NCBI RefSeq assembly: GCF_900096565.1
Contig: NZ_FMYP01000003.1
Span: forward strand, 1-64,000
Direction of reading: 5' to 3'
DNA: 64,000 nt
Origin: Williamwhitmania taraxaci
GTDB taxonomy: Bacteria; Bacteroidota; Bacteroidia; Bacteroidales; Williamwhitmaniaceae
Shown here: positions 54,630-63,425 of the stretch, in pieces
Layout of the letters: each line of letters starts with the position of its first letter
How positions within the stretch are numbered: position 1 is the stretch's first letter
Made by a program: the position numbers and the translations under genes
The notes under the pieces: model-generated
What the model was told of the DNA's origin: nothing
Seen by the model: only the letters and a program-made list of their open reading frames with translations
The model's database searches: none

Positions 54630-54940
54630 ATATAAAGCGCAATTACCGCCGAACAGCACAGATAATTTGTTACATATGCACCAACCTCGGGGTGCTGTGG
54701 CTCACCTACGGAGCACAAATTGGTCTTGCTATTTTCGATTCTACCAACGAGTGCCCCCTACGGAACGGCCGGTATTTCTGAAGATATGGTGCCTGGCCGA
54801 CCACTCTCTCCCATAATAGAGGAGACTTTCCTTCCTACAACCACAAGTGTTAATATTTTGAGCAGTCCTCGCTCAGAACATTCCTTGCCCTTTTAGGGAA
54901 AGGAACGGATTAATATTCCTTGTATGCGTGTTCTTCTTAT
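54630..54940. other. gene-free region with short inverted segments
   Basis: No coding frame with family resemblance is seen. The stretch carries paired short motifs: CCTACGGA occurs twice (near 54705 and 54769), ACCAAC twice, GGTGCT opposite AGCAC, and TTGGT opposite ACCAA. This resembles a decayed intergenic palindromic repeat element. Confidence 0.45.
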
Positions 54941-55257
54941 GGCGGAGGAACTTAACAGAATGATGGAGGAACTTTGCAAAAACCCAGAGGGCGTTTGCAA
55001 ATAGTTGAAGGGCGTTTGCAAAAAGCTAGAGGGACTTTACAAATAGCTAGAGGGCGTTTGCAAATAGTTGAAGGGCGTTTGCAAAAAGCTAGAGGGACTT
55101 TACAAATAGCTAGAGGGCGTTTGCAAATAGTCGAAGGGTGTTTGCAAAAAGCTAGAGGGACTTTACATTTTAACAGAGGGTGTCATCATTTTAACAGAGG
55201 GCGTCATCAAAAAGTTAGAGCGATTTTGCATTTTAACGGAGGGCGTCACCAAATTCA
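54941..55257. repeat. 21-bp-period tandem array with 63-bp higher-order unit
   Basis: About thirteen to fifteen 21-bp units follow one another, most beginning AGGGCGTTTGCAAA or AGGGACTTTACAAA. In the centre three unit types repeat as a 63-bp block (tails ATAGTTGA, AAGCTAG, ATAGCTAG), twice in full and a third time diverging. The last units decay into TTTTAACAG variants. The A-rich segments recur every two helical turns. Confidence 0.9.
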
Positions 55258-55431
55258 CAAAAAATAGCATCAGTTTAGTAAAGGGGAACACCCTAACTCC
55301 TGCTGGCTTATACAAACAATGAAATGCACAATCAACATTGCAGCTACGCCAACCGCTACTTAGTGTAAAAAAACAAATCGCGAAAATTTCAGCCAAATGA
55401 AACCTTCGCGATTATACTTTCGAATCAACCC

Positions 55432-55467
55432 GTATAAAAAAGAAAACCCCGCAAATTGCGGGGTTTT
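55432..55467 (-). terminator. terminator of the tRNA-Val pair
   Basis: A 12-bp perfect stem (AAAACCCCGCAA with its complement, 1-nt loop centre) is followed on the minus strand by TCTTTTTTAT. It starts directly after the second tRNA. Confidence 0.92.
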
Positions 55468-55468
55468 G

Positions 55469-55543
55469 TGGGAACTGCTGGGTTCGAACCAGCGACCCTC
55501 TGCTTGTAAGGCAGATGCTCTGAACCAACTGAGCTAAGCTCCC
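55469..55543 (-). tRNA. tRNA-Val (anticodon TAC)
   Basis: A 75-nt cloverleaf: 5' GGGAGCT at 55543, D-arm GCTCAGTTGGTTCAGAGC, anticodon loop CTTACAA with TAC, T-arm GCTGG/CCAGC with TTCGAAC, 3' AGTTCCC plus A. CCA is not encoded. It is the downstream member of a tandem pair. Confidence 0.95.
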
Positions 55544-55562
55544 AATAATTAATAAACTTGTG

Positions 55563-55637
55563 TGGGAGCAGAGGGATTCGAACCCCCGACCCTCTGCTTG
55601 TAAGGCAGACGCTCTGAACCAACTGAGCTATGCTCCC
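55563..55637 (-). tRNA. tRNA-Val (anticodon TAC), second copy
   Basis: A 75-nt cloverleaf: 5' GGGAGCA at 55637, anticodon loop CTTACAA with TAC, T-arm GGGGG with TTCGAAT, 3' TGCTCCC plus A. It differs from the neighbouring copy mainly in the acceptor and T stems, with compensating changes, and is 19 nt upstream of it. Confidence 0.95.
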
Positions 55638-55678
55638 AAAGTGTTATTTGTAAAGAACGTTTCTTTTCAAAAGCGATG

Positions 55679-55709
55679 CAAATATAGGGCAATTTTCCAA
55701 ACCTGCAAA
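55679..55709 (-). promoter_or_regulatory. promoter of the tRNA-Val pair
   Basis: On the minus strand TTTG (55709-55706), a 19-nt spacer and TATATTTG (55686-55679) fit the Bacteroidota consensus perfectly. The first tRNA begins 42 nt below the -7 box. Bases 55677-55697 are 20/21 identical to the tRNA-Met promoter region. Confidence 0.85.
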
Positions 55710-55733
55710 GGGTTTCAAAAAATATGTTCAAAT

Positions 55734-57023
55734 TTAAACTACCTCGGCAACCACGAAAGTACTTCCTCCGATGAAAACCAAATCGTTAGCTTTTGCATTT
55801 TTTTTCGCTTCCCGCAATGCCTCATCCACACTAGTAAAGAAGTCACCCTTCAAACCAAACTCAGCAGCCAGTTTCTGAAGCGCCTCTGCCTCCATAGCCC
55901 GAGGAATAGCTGCATTTGTAAAATAGTAGGTAGCATCAACGGGTAAAAGCTGAAGCACACCCCGAATATCCTTATCGGCAACCATTCCAATAACCATATG
56001 CAAGTGCGAATGCGGTGTTCGCGCAAGCTGTTTCACCACGTAAGAAATCCCATCAACGTTGTGGCCTGTATCACACACAACCATTGGATTGTGGGCCAAT
56101 ACTTGCCACCGTCCCAAGAGGCCAGTCGTAGAACCTGCATTTCGCAAACCAGTTTTGATTGATTCCGCATTAACGTTTGGCCAAATATCTTTTATGCGAT
56201 CAAGTGCAGCAAGAACGGTAATAACATTCTTCGCCTGATAATCGCCCGCTAAATCTACCTCAACAAAATCCTTTTCCTCCGATCCAATGCGACTAACGCT
56301 AAACCAGTGAAGTCCACCCTCAGCCAAGCCACTCGATTCCACTCTAAAAACATCCGAAGCCAGCGTATAGGGTGCCGATTGCTCTTTAGCCTTTTGTTCA
56401 AACACATAATTATAGGCAATATTGGATTCGCCCTGAACTACTGGAACACCAGGCTTAATGATTCCAGCCTTCTCACCAGCAATTTTCTCAATTGTATCGC
56501 CCAAAAGATCGGTATGATCGAGCCCAATATTTGTAATCACGCACAACTCGGGGGTAATGATATTCGTGGAATCCAAACGCCCTCCCAACCCAACTTCAAC
56601 CACTGCAACATCAACCTTCTGCTCGGCAAAGTAAGAAAAAGCCAATGCCACCGTCATTTCAAAAAATGATGGTTTTACCTGTTCAAAAATAGATTTATTT
56701 GTCTCCACAAACTGAACTACCGACTCCTCCGAAATCATTACACCATCTACCTTTATCCGCTCTCTAAAGTCTCTCAGGTGTGGCGATGTATACAATCCAA
56801 CCTTATAGCCAGCAGCACCTAGCACGGATGCAAGCATATGAGAAGTAGACCCTTTCCCATTGGTGCCAGCAATGTGAATGCTTTTGAATTGGCAATGTGG
56901 ATGACAAAAATGCTCATCGAGCAGTAGCGTATTTACAAGATCAGCTTTGTAAGCAGATTTACCCTGCCGCTGAAACATAGGTAGTTGGTTGAACAAGTAT
57001 TCTAACGTTTCTTGGTAATTCAT
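55734..57023 (-). CDS. folC: bifunctional folylpolyglutamate/dihydrofolate synthase
   Basis: This is a 429-residue Mur-ligase-like enzyme. The P-loop is HIAGTNGKGSTSHMLASVLG; next come VGLYTSPHLRDFRERI, EVGLGGRLDSTNIITP (Mg site) and CDTGHNVDGISYVVKQL. It adds glutamate to dihydropteroate and folates. The length is typical. Its stop lies about 25 nt above the -33 box of the tRNA-Val promoter, on the same strand; no clear terminator was seen there. Confidence 0.95.
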   Translation of the reverse strand: MNYQETLEYLFNQLPMFQRQGKSAYKADLVNTLLLDEHFCHPHCQFKSIHIAGTNGKGSTSHMLASVLGAAGYKVGLYTSPHLRDFRERIKVDGVMISEESVVQFVETNKSIFEQVKPSFFEMTVALAFSYFAEQKVDVAVVEVGLGGRLDSTNIITPELCVITNIGLDHTDLLGDTIEKIAGEKAGIIKPGVPVVQGESNIAYNYVFEQKAKEQSAPYTLASDVFRVESSGLAEGGLHWFSVSRIGSEEKDFVEVDLAGDYQAKNVITVLAALDRIKDIWPNVNAESIKTGLRNAGSTTGLLGRWQVLAHNPMVVCDTGHNVDGISYVVKQLARTPHSHLHMVIGMVADKDIRGVLQLLPVDATYYFTNAAIPRAMEAEALQKLAAEFGLKGDFFTSVDEALREAKKNAKANDLVFIGGSTFVVAEVV

Positions 57024-57153
57024 GGTATAAGCAATTGGGTGGCAAAGGTAAAAAAAAGCCCTCGCAGATATTCATATTTAGTTAACCATTTTTTCTCTTG
57101 CCGAATCCTTTTTTTCGCTATATTTAAGCATAATTCTCTAATTCCACTATGCT

Positions 57154-58476
57154 ATGCGAAACCCAAAAAAAACCTTCGTACTCGACACAAACGTGTTGCT
57201 TCACGACTACAAGTGCATCTATAATTTTCAGGACAACGACATTGTTTTGCCTATTGTAGTTCTGGAAGAATTAGACAAGTTTAAAAAGGGGAATGAACAA
57301 ATAAATTTCCATGCAAGGGAGTTGGCTCGAGAACTCGATAAGTTAGCCGGAGATCAACTCTTTAACGGAGGAATAAAACTCGGAAAAGGGCTTGGAAAAC
57401 TACGAGTTGAGACTGGAAAGCCGTTCTCAAAAACTATGATTGAATCCTTTAGCGAGGATACTCCCGACCATAGAATACTCGCCATTGCGGAGTACCTGGC
57501 AAAAACAATAAAGGACAGCCCAGTAATTCTAGTAACAAAGGATGTAAACCTTAGGCTAAAAGCTAAATCGTTGGGGCTCCAATCGCAAGACTACCTCTCC
57601 GATAAGGTAAGAGACATTGATGTTATCAAAAAAGAGATTGATACCTTATGCGACATCGACGACAGCATAATCGCAAGACTTTACCAGCAGCCCGAAGGTA
57701 TTGAGGCATCCGCAATTAAATACCAGTTTTATGCAAACCAATATGTTGTATTAAAAGGGGCCAATTCAAGTGCGCTAATATACTATAGTGCAGGAACAGA
57801 CACTATCCACCGGATTGATAAGCAACGAGTATATGGTATTGAGCCACGAAACTCGGAGCAAACCTTTGCACTCGACGCCTTGCTGCGGCCCGAAGTACAG
57901 CTGGTAGCACTCACAGGGAAAGCAGGCACAGGAAAAACACTGCTTGCCCTCGCTGCCGCACTAATGCAGGAAAAAAGTTTTGATCAAATACTGCTCGCAC
58001 GGCCAATTGTACCGCTAGCCAATAAAGATATAGGCTTCCTTCCCGGTGATGTAGGCGAAAAAATTGGACCATACATGCTACCCCTTTACGATAATCTGGC
58101 AGTAATTAAAAACCGATTCAAATCACAAAGCCGCGAATACATGCATGTAGAGGAGATGTTGAAAGACCAAAAACTTGTTATTACCCCGCTGGCCTTTATC
58201 CGCGGAAGAAGTCTTTCCAACGCATTCTTTATCGTTGATGAAGCCCAAAACCTAACACCTCACGAAATAAAAACAATCATCACCCGTGCTGGCGAGGGCA
58301 CAAAGTTCGTATTTACGGGCGATATCAACCAAATTGACTCGCCTTACCTCGACATAAAGTCAAATGGGCTAACCTACCTCAGCGACAAAATGCACGGTAA
58401 CGAAATCTTCGCACACATCAACTTAGTTAAGGGAGAAAGAAGCCCGTTAGCAGAATTGGCAAGTAATATCCTTTAA
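57154..58476 (+). CDS. PhoH-family protein with N-terminal PIN domain
   Basis: This is a 440-residue PIN-PhoH (PhoH2-type) protein, predicted to combine an RNase with an ATPase/helicase. The PIN part (1-150) has FVLDTNVLLHD, VVLEELDKFKKG and VTKDVNLRLKA, covering the acidic metal-site residues. The PhoH part has LTGKAGTGKTLLALAAALM (Walker A), RPIVPLANKDIGFLPGDVGE and FIVDEAQNLTPHEIKTII (Walker B), then FTGDINQID. All active-site blocks look intact. RNA processing or quality control is the family role. It is divergent from folC. Confidence 0.93.
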   Translation: MRNPKKTFVLDTNVLLHDYKCIYNFQDNDIVLPIVVLEELDKFKKGNEQINFHARELARELDKLAGDQLFNGGIKLGKGLGKLRVETGKPFSKTMIESFSEDTPDHRILAIAEYLAKTIKDSPVILVTKDVNLRLKAKSLGLQSQDYLSDKVRDIDVIKKEIDTLCDIDDSIIARLYQQPEGIEASAIKYQFYANQYVVLKGANSSALIYYSAGTDTIHRIDKQRVYGIEPRNSEQTFALDALLRPEVQLVALTGKAGTGKTLLALAAALMQEKSFDQILLARPIVPLANKDIGFLPGDVGEKIGPYMLPLYDNLAVIKNRFKSQSREYMHVEEMLKDQKLVITPLAFIRGRSLSNAFFIVDEAQNLTPHEIKTIITRAGEGTKFVFTGDINQIDSPYLDIKSNGLTYLSDKMHGNEIFAHINLVKGERSPLAELASNIL

Positions 58477-58491
58477 TCTGTTTCAGGTATT

Positions 58492-58533
58492 ATTACCCTG
58501 TGACGAGTTCTGATGGACGCTTCACAGGGTAAT
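58492..58533. repeat. perfect 12-bp inverted repeat, 18-nt loop
   Basis: ATTACCCTGTGA (58492-58503) and TCACAGGGTAAT (58522-58533) are exactly complementary, between phoH and the sixA-like gene. There is no T run after it, so it is not a standard terminator. It may be an mRNA processing or regulatory hairpin. Confidence 0.8.
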
Positions 58534-58577
58534 CTAAATGAATAAACACTTATTACTAACCCAAAAAAGACACTGCT

Positions 58578-59069
58578 GTGAAACAATTAATTTTAGTTAG
58601 ACACGGAAAAGCATATGGGCCAGAGGAGATGTTTGAAGACGTTGACAGACCGCTAAAGGTAAGAGGCACCCGAGATGCCATAACCATTGCCAAAATCATG
58701 AAAGACAAGCATATTATTCCGGAGAAAATAATCACGAGCCATGCGGCACGCGCCTGCCATTCTGCAATAATTTTTGCTGAGTGCCTTCACGTTCCAATTG
58801 AATCGATTACCCTAACCCCTAGGCTGTATGCGGTAAGCGAGAAGGATATCATTGAACAAATTTATGAAACCGACGAAAAAATTAACTCTCTGTTAATGGT
58901 CGGACACAACCCAACCTTTACCTTTGCGGCAAACGAATACTTAAAAGAACCAATATTCGACCTCCCTACATCGGGTGTTGTTGTGCTAAACTTTAAGGCC
59001 GAATCGTGGAAAACCATTTCAAAAGAGAACTTAACGAGTTTCGAATTGTTTTTTCCAAAAAAAGATTAA
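58578..59069 (+). CDS. SixA-type histidine phosphatase
   Basis: This is a 163-residue phosphoglycerate-mutase-fold protein. The catalytic RHG motif is LILVRHGKAYGPEE, with SHAARACHSA and the second His in MVGHNPTF. SixA of E. coli dephosphorylates phosphohistidine in proteins. The GTG at 58578 is the only suitable start. It lies 12 nt before ppk1 on the same strand. A role on the phosphohistidine intermediate of PPK1 is inferred from context only. Confidence 0.88.
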   Translation: MKQLILVRHGKAYGPEEMFEDVDRPLKVRGTRDAITIAKIMKDKHIIPEKIITSHAARACHSAIIFAECLHVPIESITLTPRLYAVSEKDIIEQIYETDEKINSLLMVGHNPTFTFAANEYLKEPIFDLPTSGVVVLNFKAESWKTISKENLTSFELFFPKKD

Positions 59070-59081
59070 CACAACCTTTAA

Positions 59082-61145
59082 ATGATATTCAAAAAGCCAT
59101 CACGCTATATAAACAGGGAGATCAGCTGGTTGGCGTTTAACCAACGGGTACTTCAAGAGGCGGAAAACCCATCGGTTCCTTTAATTGAACGGCTTCGATT
59201 TCTGGGCATATTCTCCAACAACTTGGATGAGTTTTTCAGGGTGCGGGTAGCAACCCTCCGGCGCCTCATGGAGTATGAAAAAAAAGCAAAAGAGTTCTAC
59301 GGCGATAACCCCAAAGTAATTCTAGGCCAAATAAAACGTATTGTTACTGAGTTCCAAAAAAGGTTCGACGCCCTGTATTTTGAAATCAAGAAAGAGTTAG
59401 AAGCAGAGAAGATATTCCTACTAAACGAATCCCAACTGCTACCAGAACATATCGATTTTATAAACAATTTTTTCGAAAAAGACCTTACGCACTCGCTTTC
59501 GCCCATAATGCTAAACCAAGTAAATGTCTTTCCCGAACTGAAAGACATGACCATTTATTTGGCAGTAAAAATGACGAACCGGCGCAAATTGGCCAAGGAA
59601 TACTCCATTATCGAGATACCTACATCGGACTTTTCCCGATTTGTTGTCCTCCCAAGCACCGACAACAACTCTTATATCATCCTACTGGAAGATGTAATCC
59701 GATATTGCCTAGCCAAAGTATTTAGTACGTTCAACTACGATCACTTTGAATCCTACACGATTAAAGTAACTCGGGATGCCGAACTAGATGTAGACAACGA
59801 TATTTCAGAAAGTTTTCTCGAAAAAATTGCCAAAGGCGTAAAAAACAGAAAAAAAGGAGATCCAGTCCGTTTTGTTTACGACAGTAAGATTTCGGGAGAC
59901 CTGCTCTCCTATATCGTTCAGAAAATGGGATTAGACCAATTTGATACCGTTATTCCTGGCGGTAGATATCACAACTTCCGTGACTTCCTTAAGTTTCCCA
60001 GTTTAGAGAAAAAGCACTTAGTAAACCCATCGCTACGCCCAATCCCCATCCCCGTTCTCGAAAAGAACAAATCAGTATTTCAGGCCATGCGGGAACAGGA
60101 CATTCTTCTCCACTTTCCCTACCATAGCTTTTCCAACTACATTCGTTTACTAAAAGAGGCAGCTATTGATCCAGAAGTAAAATCAATAAAAATCACTCTT
60201 TACCGGGTTGCCACTGAATCGAAAGTGGTCAGAGCTCTAATTAATGCTGCCCAAAATGGCAAAGAGGTTACTGCAATGGTGGAACTAAAAGCTCGATTCG
60301 ACGAACGATCCAACATAAAATGGGCCGAAAGAATGGAAGAGGCTGGCGTGAACGTCATCTTTGGGGTGGCCTCACTGAAAGTACACTGCAAAATGACCCT
60401 CATCACGCGCGAAGAAGGAGGAAAGTCAATACAATATACGGCCATCAGCACGGGGAATTTCCACGAAGGAAATGCCAATGTTTATACCGACATTACCCTG
60501 CTCACCTGCAACAGTAAAATTTCTTCGGAAATAGAGCGAGTATTCACCTTTCTGGAACATCCTTACCTCATATATCAATACCGGCATCTACTTGTATCGC
60601 CCAATCACATGCGAAAGCGACTTTATTCCTTGATCGAAAAGGAAATGGAGAATGCTGCCGAGGGAAAACCATCGTATATGCTTGCCAAGATTAACAACCT
60701 CGTTGATTTTGAAGTTATTGACAAACTCTATGAAGCAAATAAGGCTGGCGTTAGCATAAAACTGATTGTTAGAGGAATATGCTCTCTAATTCCAGGAATA
60801 CCAGGCCTCAGTGATAAGATCGAAGTGGTTTCAATCATTGATCGTTTTCTGGAACACTCGCGAATATTCATTTTCGCCAATGGTGGAAACGAACTATGTT
60901 ACATATCATCAGCCGATTGGATGACCCGCAACCTTGACCGCCGGATTGAAGTTGCCACGCCAATCTACGACCCGCTAATTAAAGAGAACCTCAAAAATGT
61001 AATTCTTTTCGGTTTGAAGGACAACCAAAAAGCAAGAATCATCGAAGAAAACCTAGGCAACAGATACAAATATTGCGGAAAGAATAAACCATTCCGTTCA
61101 CAAGTAGAACTTTACAAATATTATCATGGTCAAAGCGAAGACTAA
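59082..61145 (+). CDS. ppk1: polyphosphate kinase 1
   Basis: This is a 687-residue enzyme that polymerises the gamma phosphate of ATP into polyphosphate via a phosphohistidine. The N-terminal domain starts RYINREISWLAFNQRVLQEA. The catalytic block shows LLHFPYHSFSNYIRLLKEAA, VKSIKITLYRVA, VELKARFDERSNIKWAERME and HCKMTLITREEGG, and the C-terminal part STGNFHEGNANVYTD; the PLD-like second His region is ADWMTRNLDRRIEV. Length and motifs are normal. The last 20 nt overlap the ppx/gppA gene. Confidence 0.97.
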   Translation: MIFKKPSRYINREISWLAFNQRVLQEAENPSVPLIERLRFLGIFSNNLDEFFRVRVATLRRLMEYEKKAKEFYGDNPKVILGQIKRIVTEFQKRFDALYFEIKKELEAEKIFLLNESQLLPEHIDFINNFFEKDLTHSLSPIMLNQVNVFPELKDMTIYLAVKMTNRRKLAKEYSIIEIPTSDFSRFVVLPSTDNNSYIILLEDVIRYCLAKVFSTFNYDHFESYTIKVTRDAELDVDNDISESFLEKIAKGVKNRKKGDPVRFVYDSKISGDLLSYIVQKMGLDQFDTVIPGGRYHNFRDFLKFPSLEKKHLVNPSLRPIPIPVLEKNKSVFQAMREQDILLHFPYHSFSNYIRLLKEAAIDPEVKSIKITLYRVATESKVVRALINAAQNGKEVTAMVELKARFDERSNIKWAERMEEAGVNVIFGVASLKVHCKMTLITREEGGKSIQYTAISTGNFHEGNANVYTDITLLTCNSKISSEIERVFTFLEHPYLIYQYRHLLVSPNHMRKRLYSLIEKEMENAAEGKPSYMLAKINNLVDFEVIDKLYEANKAGVSIKLIVRGICSLIPGIPGLSDKIEVVSIIDRFLEHSRIFIFANGGNELCYISSADWMTRNLDRRIEVATPIYDPLIKENLKNVILFGLKDNQKARIIEENLGNRYKYCGKNKPFRSQVELYKYYHGQSED

Positions 61146-62088
61146 TGCAATATTGACAACCTTGGAAATCCATAAACTTGCTGCAATAGACATCGGATCG
61201 AACGCAGTACGGTTACTTTTCACCAATGTTGTGGAGCGTAAAGGAAAAACAGAATTTAAAAAATCATCCCTGATACGCATGCCGGTAAGGCTTGGTGAAG
61301 AGGCATTTACCTTGCACCGAATCAGCGACCGCAATATTGAACGACTGGAGCGGCTCATGCTTGCATACAAGCATCTTATGCTTGTAAATGAGGTGGAGGC
61401 TTACCGCGCCTGCGCTACGTCAGCTATGCGCGAGGCCGAGAATGGACAAGAAATCGTAAAAAGAATTCAATTAAACACTGGTGTCGAGATTGAAATAATC
61501 GACGGCAAGGAAGAGGCAAAGATCATCTATTCAAATCAGATAACCCAAAGTGTAGATTCAACACGACCACATCTCTACATGGATGTGGGAGGCGGTAGTA
61601 CCGAACTCTCACTCTTTATCGACAAAAAGGTTAAAAAGTCTCGTTCATTCGATATTGGCACCTTGCGAATGCTCAACAAGCAAGTTCCACGAGAAAAATG
61701 GAATGCCCTTGAGGCATGGGTAAAAGAGATTCGATCGGAATACGGCAATGTTGATATAATTGGATCAGGAGGAAACATCAACAAGATTAACAAGATGATA
61801 AACCAAAAAGAGCAGGTCATCATCAAGCCCAGCCAACTGCAAGTCTTATTCAAAAAAATGTCGCAGCTCAGCTACGAAGAGCGGATAACCGATTTAGGAC
61901 TAAACCCCGACAGAGCCGATGTGATCATCCCTGCAGGGGAACTGTTTTTATCCGTATCGGATTGGATTGGAGCAAAAAGCATAATTGTCCCCACCATTGG
62001 CGTCTCCGATGGTATTGTAAAAAACCTCTACAAGGAGAGTAAGAAAAACATGAGCGCTTATTTGGCAAAAACAGAACGATTAAAGTAG
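61126..62088 (+). CDS. Ppx/GppA-type exopolyphosphatase
   Basis: This 320-residue ASKHA phosphatase removes terminal phosphate from polyphosphate or pppGpp. The phosphate-1 loop is AAIDIGSNAVRLLFTNVVER, then CATSAMREAENG, MDVGGGSTELSLF and IIGSGGNINKINKM. It lacks the C-terminal HD-like domain of longer Ppx proteins, as in many Bacteroidota. The ATG at 61126 lies inside ppk1 (20-nt overlap); it would be co-translated with the enzyme it opposes. Ppx and GppA activities cannot be separated by eye. Confidence 0.93.
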   Translation: MVKAKTNAILTTLEIHKLAAIDIGSNAVRLLFTNVVERKGKTEFKKSSLIRMPVRLGEEAFTLHRISDRNIERLERLMLAYKHLMLVNEVEAYRACATSAMREAENGQEIVKRIQLNTGVEIEIIDGKEEAKIIYSNQITQSVDSTRPHLYMDVGGGSTELSLFIDKKVKKSRSFDIGTLRMLNKQVPREKWNALEAWVKEIRSEYGNVDIIGSGGNINKINKMINQKEQVIIKPSQLQVLFKKMSQLSYEERITDLGLNPDRADVIIPAGELFLSVSDWIGAKSIIVPTIGVSDGIVKNLYKESKKNMSAYLAKTERLK

Positions 62089-62122
62089 TAAATTTGCCCA
62101 CTCTATATTATATGTTTTTCCA

Positions 62123-63424
62123 ATGCCTCTACCGTCAAAAAAAGTTGCGTTTCATACACTGGGTTGTAAGTTAAATTTTTCAGAATCTTCAACCATTGGG
62201 CGAGAATTTGAAGAGAACGGTTATCAGCGCGTTCCTTCCACATCGCCTGCCGATGTTTACATAATAAACACCTGCTCGGTAACGGAAAACGCCGATAAGA
62301 AATGCAGGTATGCCATTCGTAAGCTTATTGCCCAATCACCAAACGCTAAAATTGTAGTTACGGGATGCTATGCTCAGCTTAAGCCCGAGGAGGTTGCGGC
62401 TATCCCGGGAGTAAACCTTGTTGTTGGAGCATCGGAGAAAGGAAATCTATTCCGGCTTCTGGATAACATCCAAGCAGATTCCGAACCAGAGATTATCTCG
62501 TGCGACATCGCATCGGTTGAAAAGATTTTCCCAGCATACTCCTCCTCCGATCGAACCCGGTCGTTCCTAAAGATTCAAGATGGTTGCGACTACCATTGCT
62601 CCTACTGCACAATCCCCCTTGCCCGCGGTAAAAGTAGAAATTTAACCATTCCAGCGATTGTAGCCGAAGCAAGTGAAATTGCACAAAAGGGGATAAAAGA
62701 AATTATCCTTACCGGAGTAAACATAGGCGACTTTGGAAAAACTACAGGAGAGACATTCCTAGAACTGATTACGGCTCTCGACGCCTCCGAAGGGGTGGAC
62801 AGGTATAGAATTAGCAGCATTGAACCTAACCTACTAACTTCAGAAATTATTGATTTCGTAGCCCATTCAAAGAGATTCCTCCCCCACTTTCATATACCGC
62901 TACAATCGGGTTCGAACAAGATTCTGGCGCTAATGCGGAGGCGCTATAAGCGCGAACTTTTCGCAGAAAAAATTCGCAGGATTAAAACGGTAATGCCCAA
63001 CGCATTTATAGGAATCGACGTTATTGTTGGATTTCCAGGAGAAACGGAAGAGGAGTTTATGCAATCCTACACTCTCCTCGAGGATTTAAACGTCTCATTT
63101 CTACACATATTTCCATACTCTGTGCGGCCCAACACTCCTGCAGAAACAATGGAACCAAAAGTTACACAGAAAGAAATAACGGACAGAACACATCGGCTTA
63201 AGCAACTTTCCGACAAGTTACATCGAAATTTCTATCTCCAAAATATAGGCACAACGGAGATGGTTCTTTTTGAGGGACGAAAGAAAGGAGATTTTATGCA
63301 TGGTTATACCGGCAACTACATCCAGATTGAAATACCATACAGCAAGGAACTTACAAACAAAACGGTTCCCGTTAAAATCACAGGAATTTCTAAAAACGAA
63401 ACGGCAACCATTGAATTTATCTAG
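62123..63424 (+). CDS. mtaB: MtaB-type tRNA methylthiotransferase
   Basis: This is a 433-residue radical-SAM enzyme that adds the 2-methylthio group to threonylcarbamoyladenosine-37 of tRNA (ms2t6A). The N-terminal Fe-S cysteines are in TLGCKLNFSES, NTCSVTENAD and VTGCYAQLKPEE. The radical-SAM site is DGCDYHCSYCTIPLARG (CxxxCxxC), and the C-terminal TRAM-like part ends near EFI. TLGCKxN-type motifs and CSVTENAD favour MtaB over MiaB/RimO. Confidence 0.93.
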   Translation: MPLPSKKVAFHTLGCKLNFSESSTIGREFEENGYQRVPSTSPADVYIINTCSVTENADKKCRYAIRKLIAQSPNAKIVVTGCYAQLKPEEVAAIPGVNLVVGASEKGNLFRLLDNIQADSEPEIISCDIASVEKIFPAYSSSDRTRSFLKIQDGCDYHCSYCTIPLARGKSRNLTIPAIVAEASEIAQKGIKEIILTGVNIGDFGKTTGETFLELITALDASEGVDRYRISSIEPNLLTSEIIDFVAHSKRFLPHFHIPLQSGSNKILALMRRRYKRELFAEKIRRIKTVMPNAFIGIDVIVGFPGETEEEFMQSYTLLEDLNVSFLHIFPYSVRPNTPAETMEPKVTQKEITDRTHRLKQLSDKLHRNFYLQNIGTTEMVLFEGRKKGDFMHGYTGNYIQIEIPYSKELTNKTVPVKITGISKNETATIEFI

Positions 63425-63425
63425 T

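Noticed and set aside
54941-55257. Tandem array as a CRISPR
   Set aside because: Units follow directly without unique spacers, and no cas genes are present.
54974-55267. Open frame of 97 codons through the 21-bp array
   Set aside because: It exists only because the period is a multiple of three. Composition is purely repetitive, and there is no ribosome site or known family. I treat it as DNA repeat, not protein.
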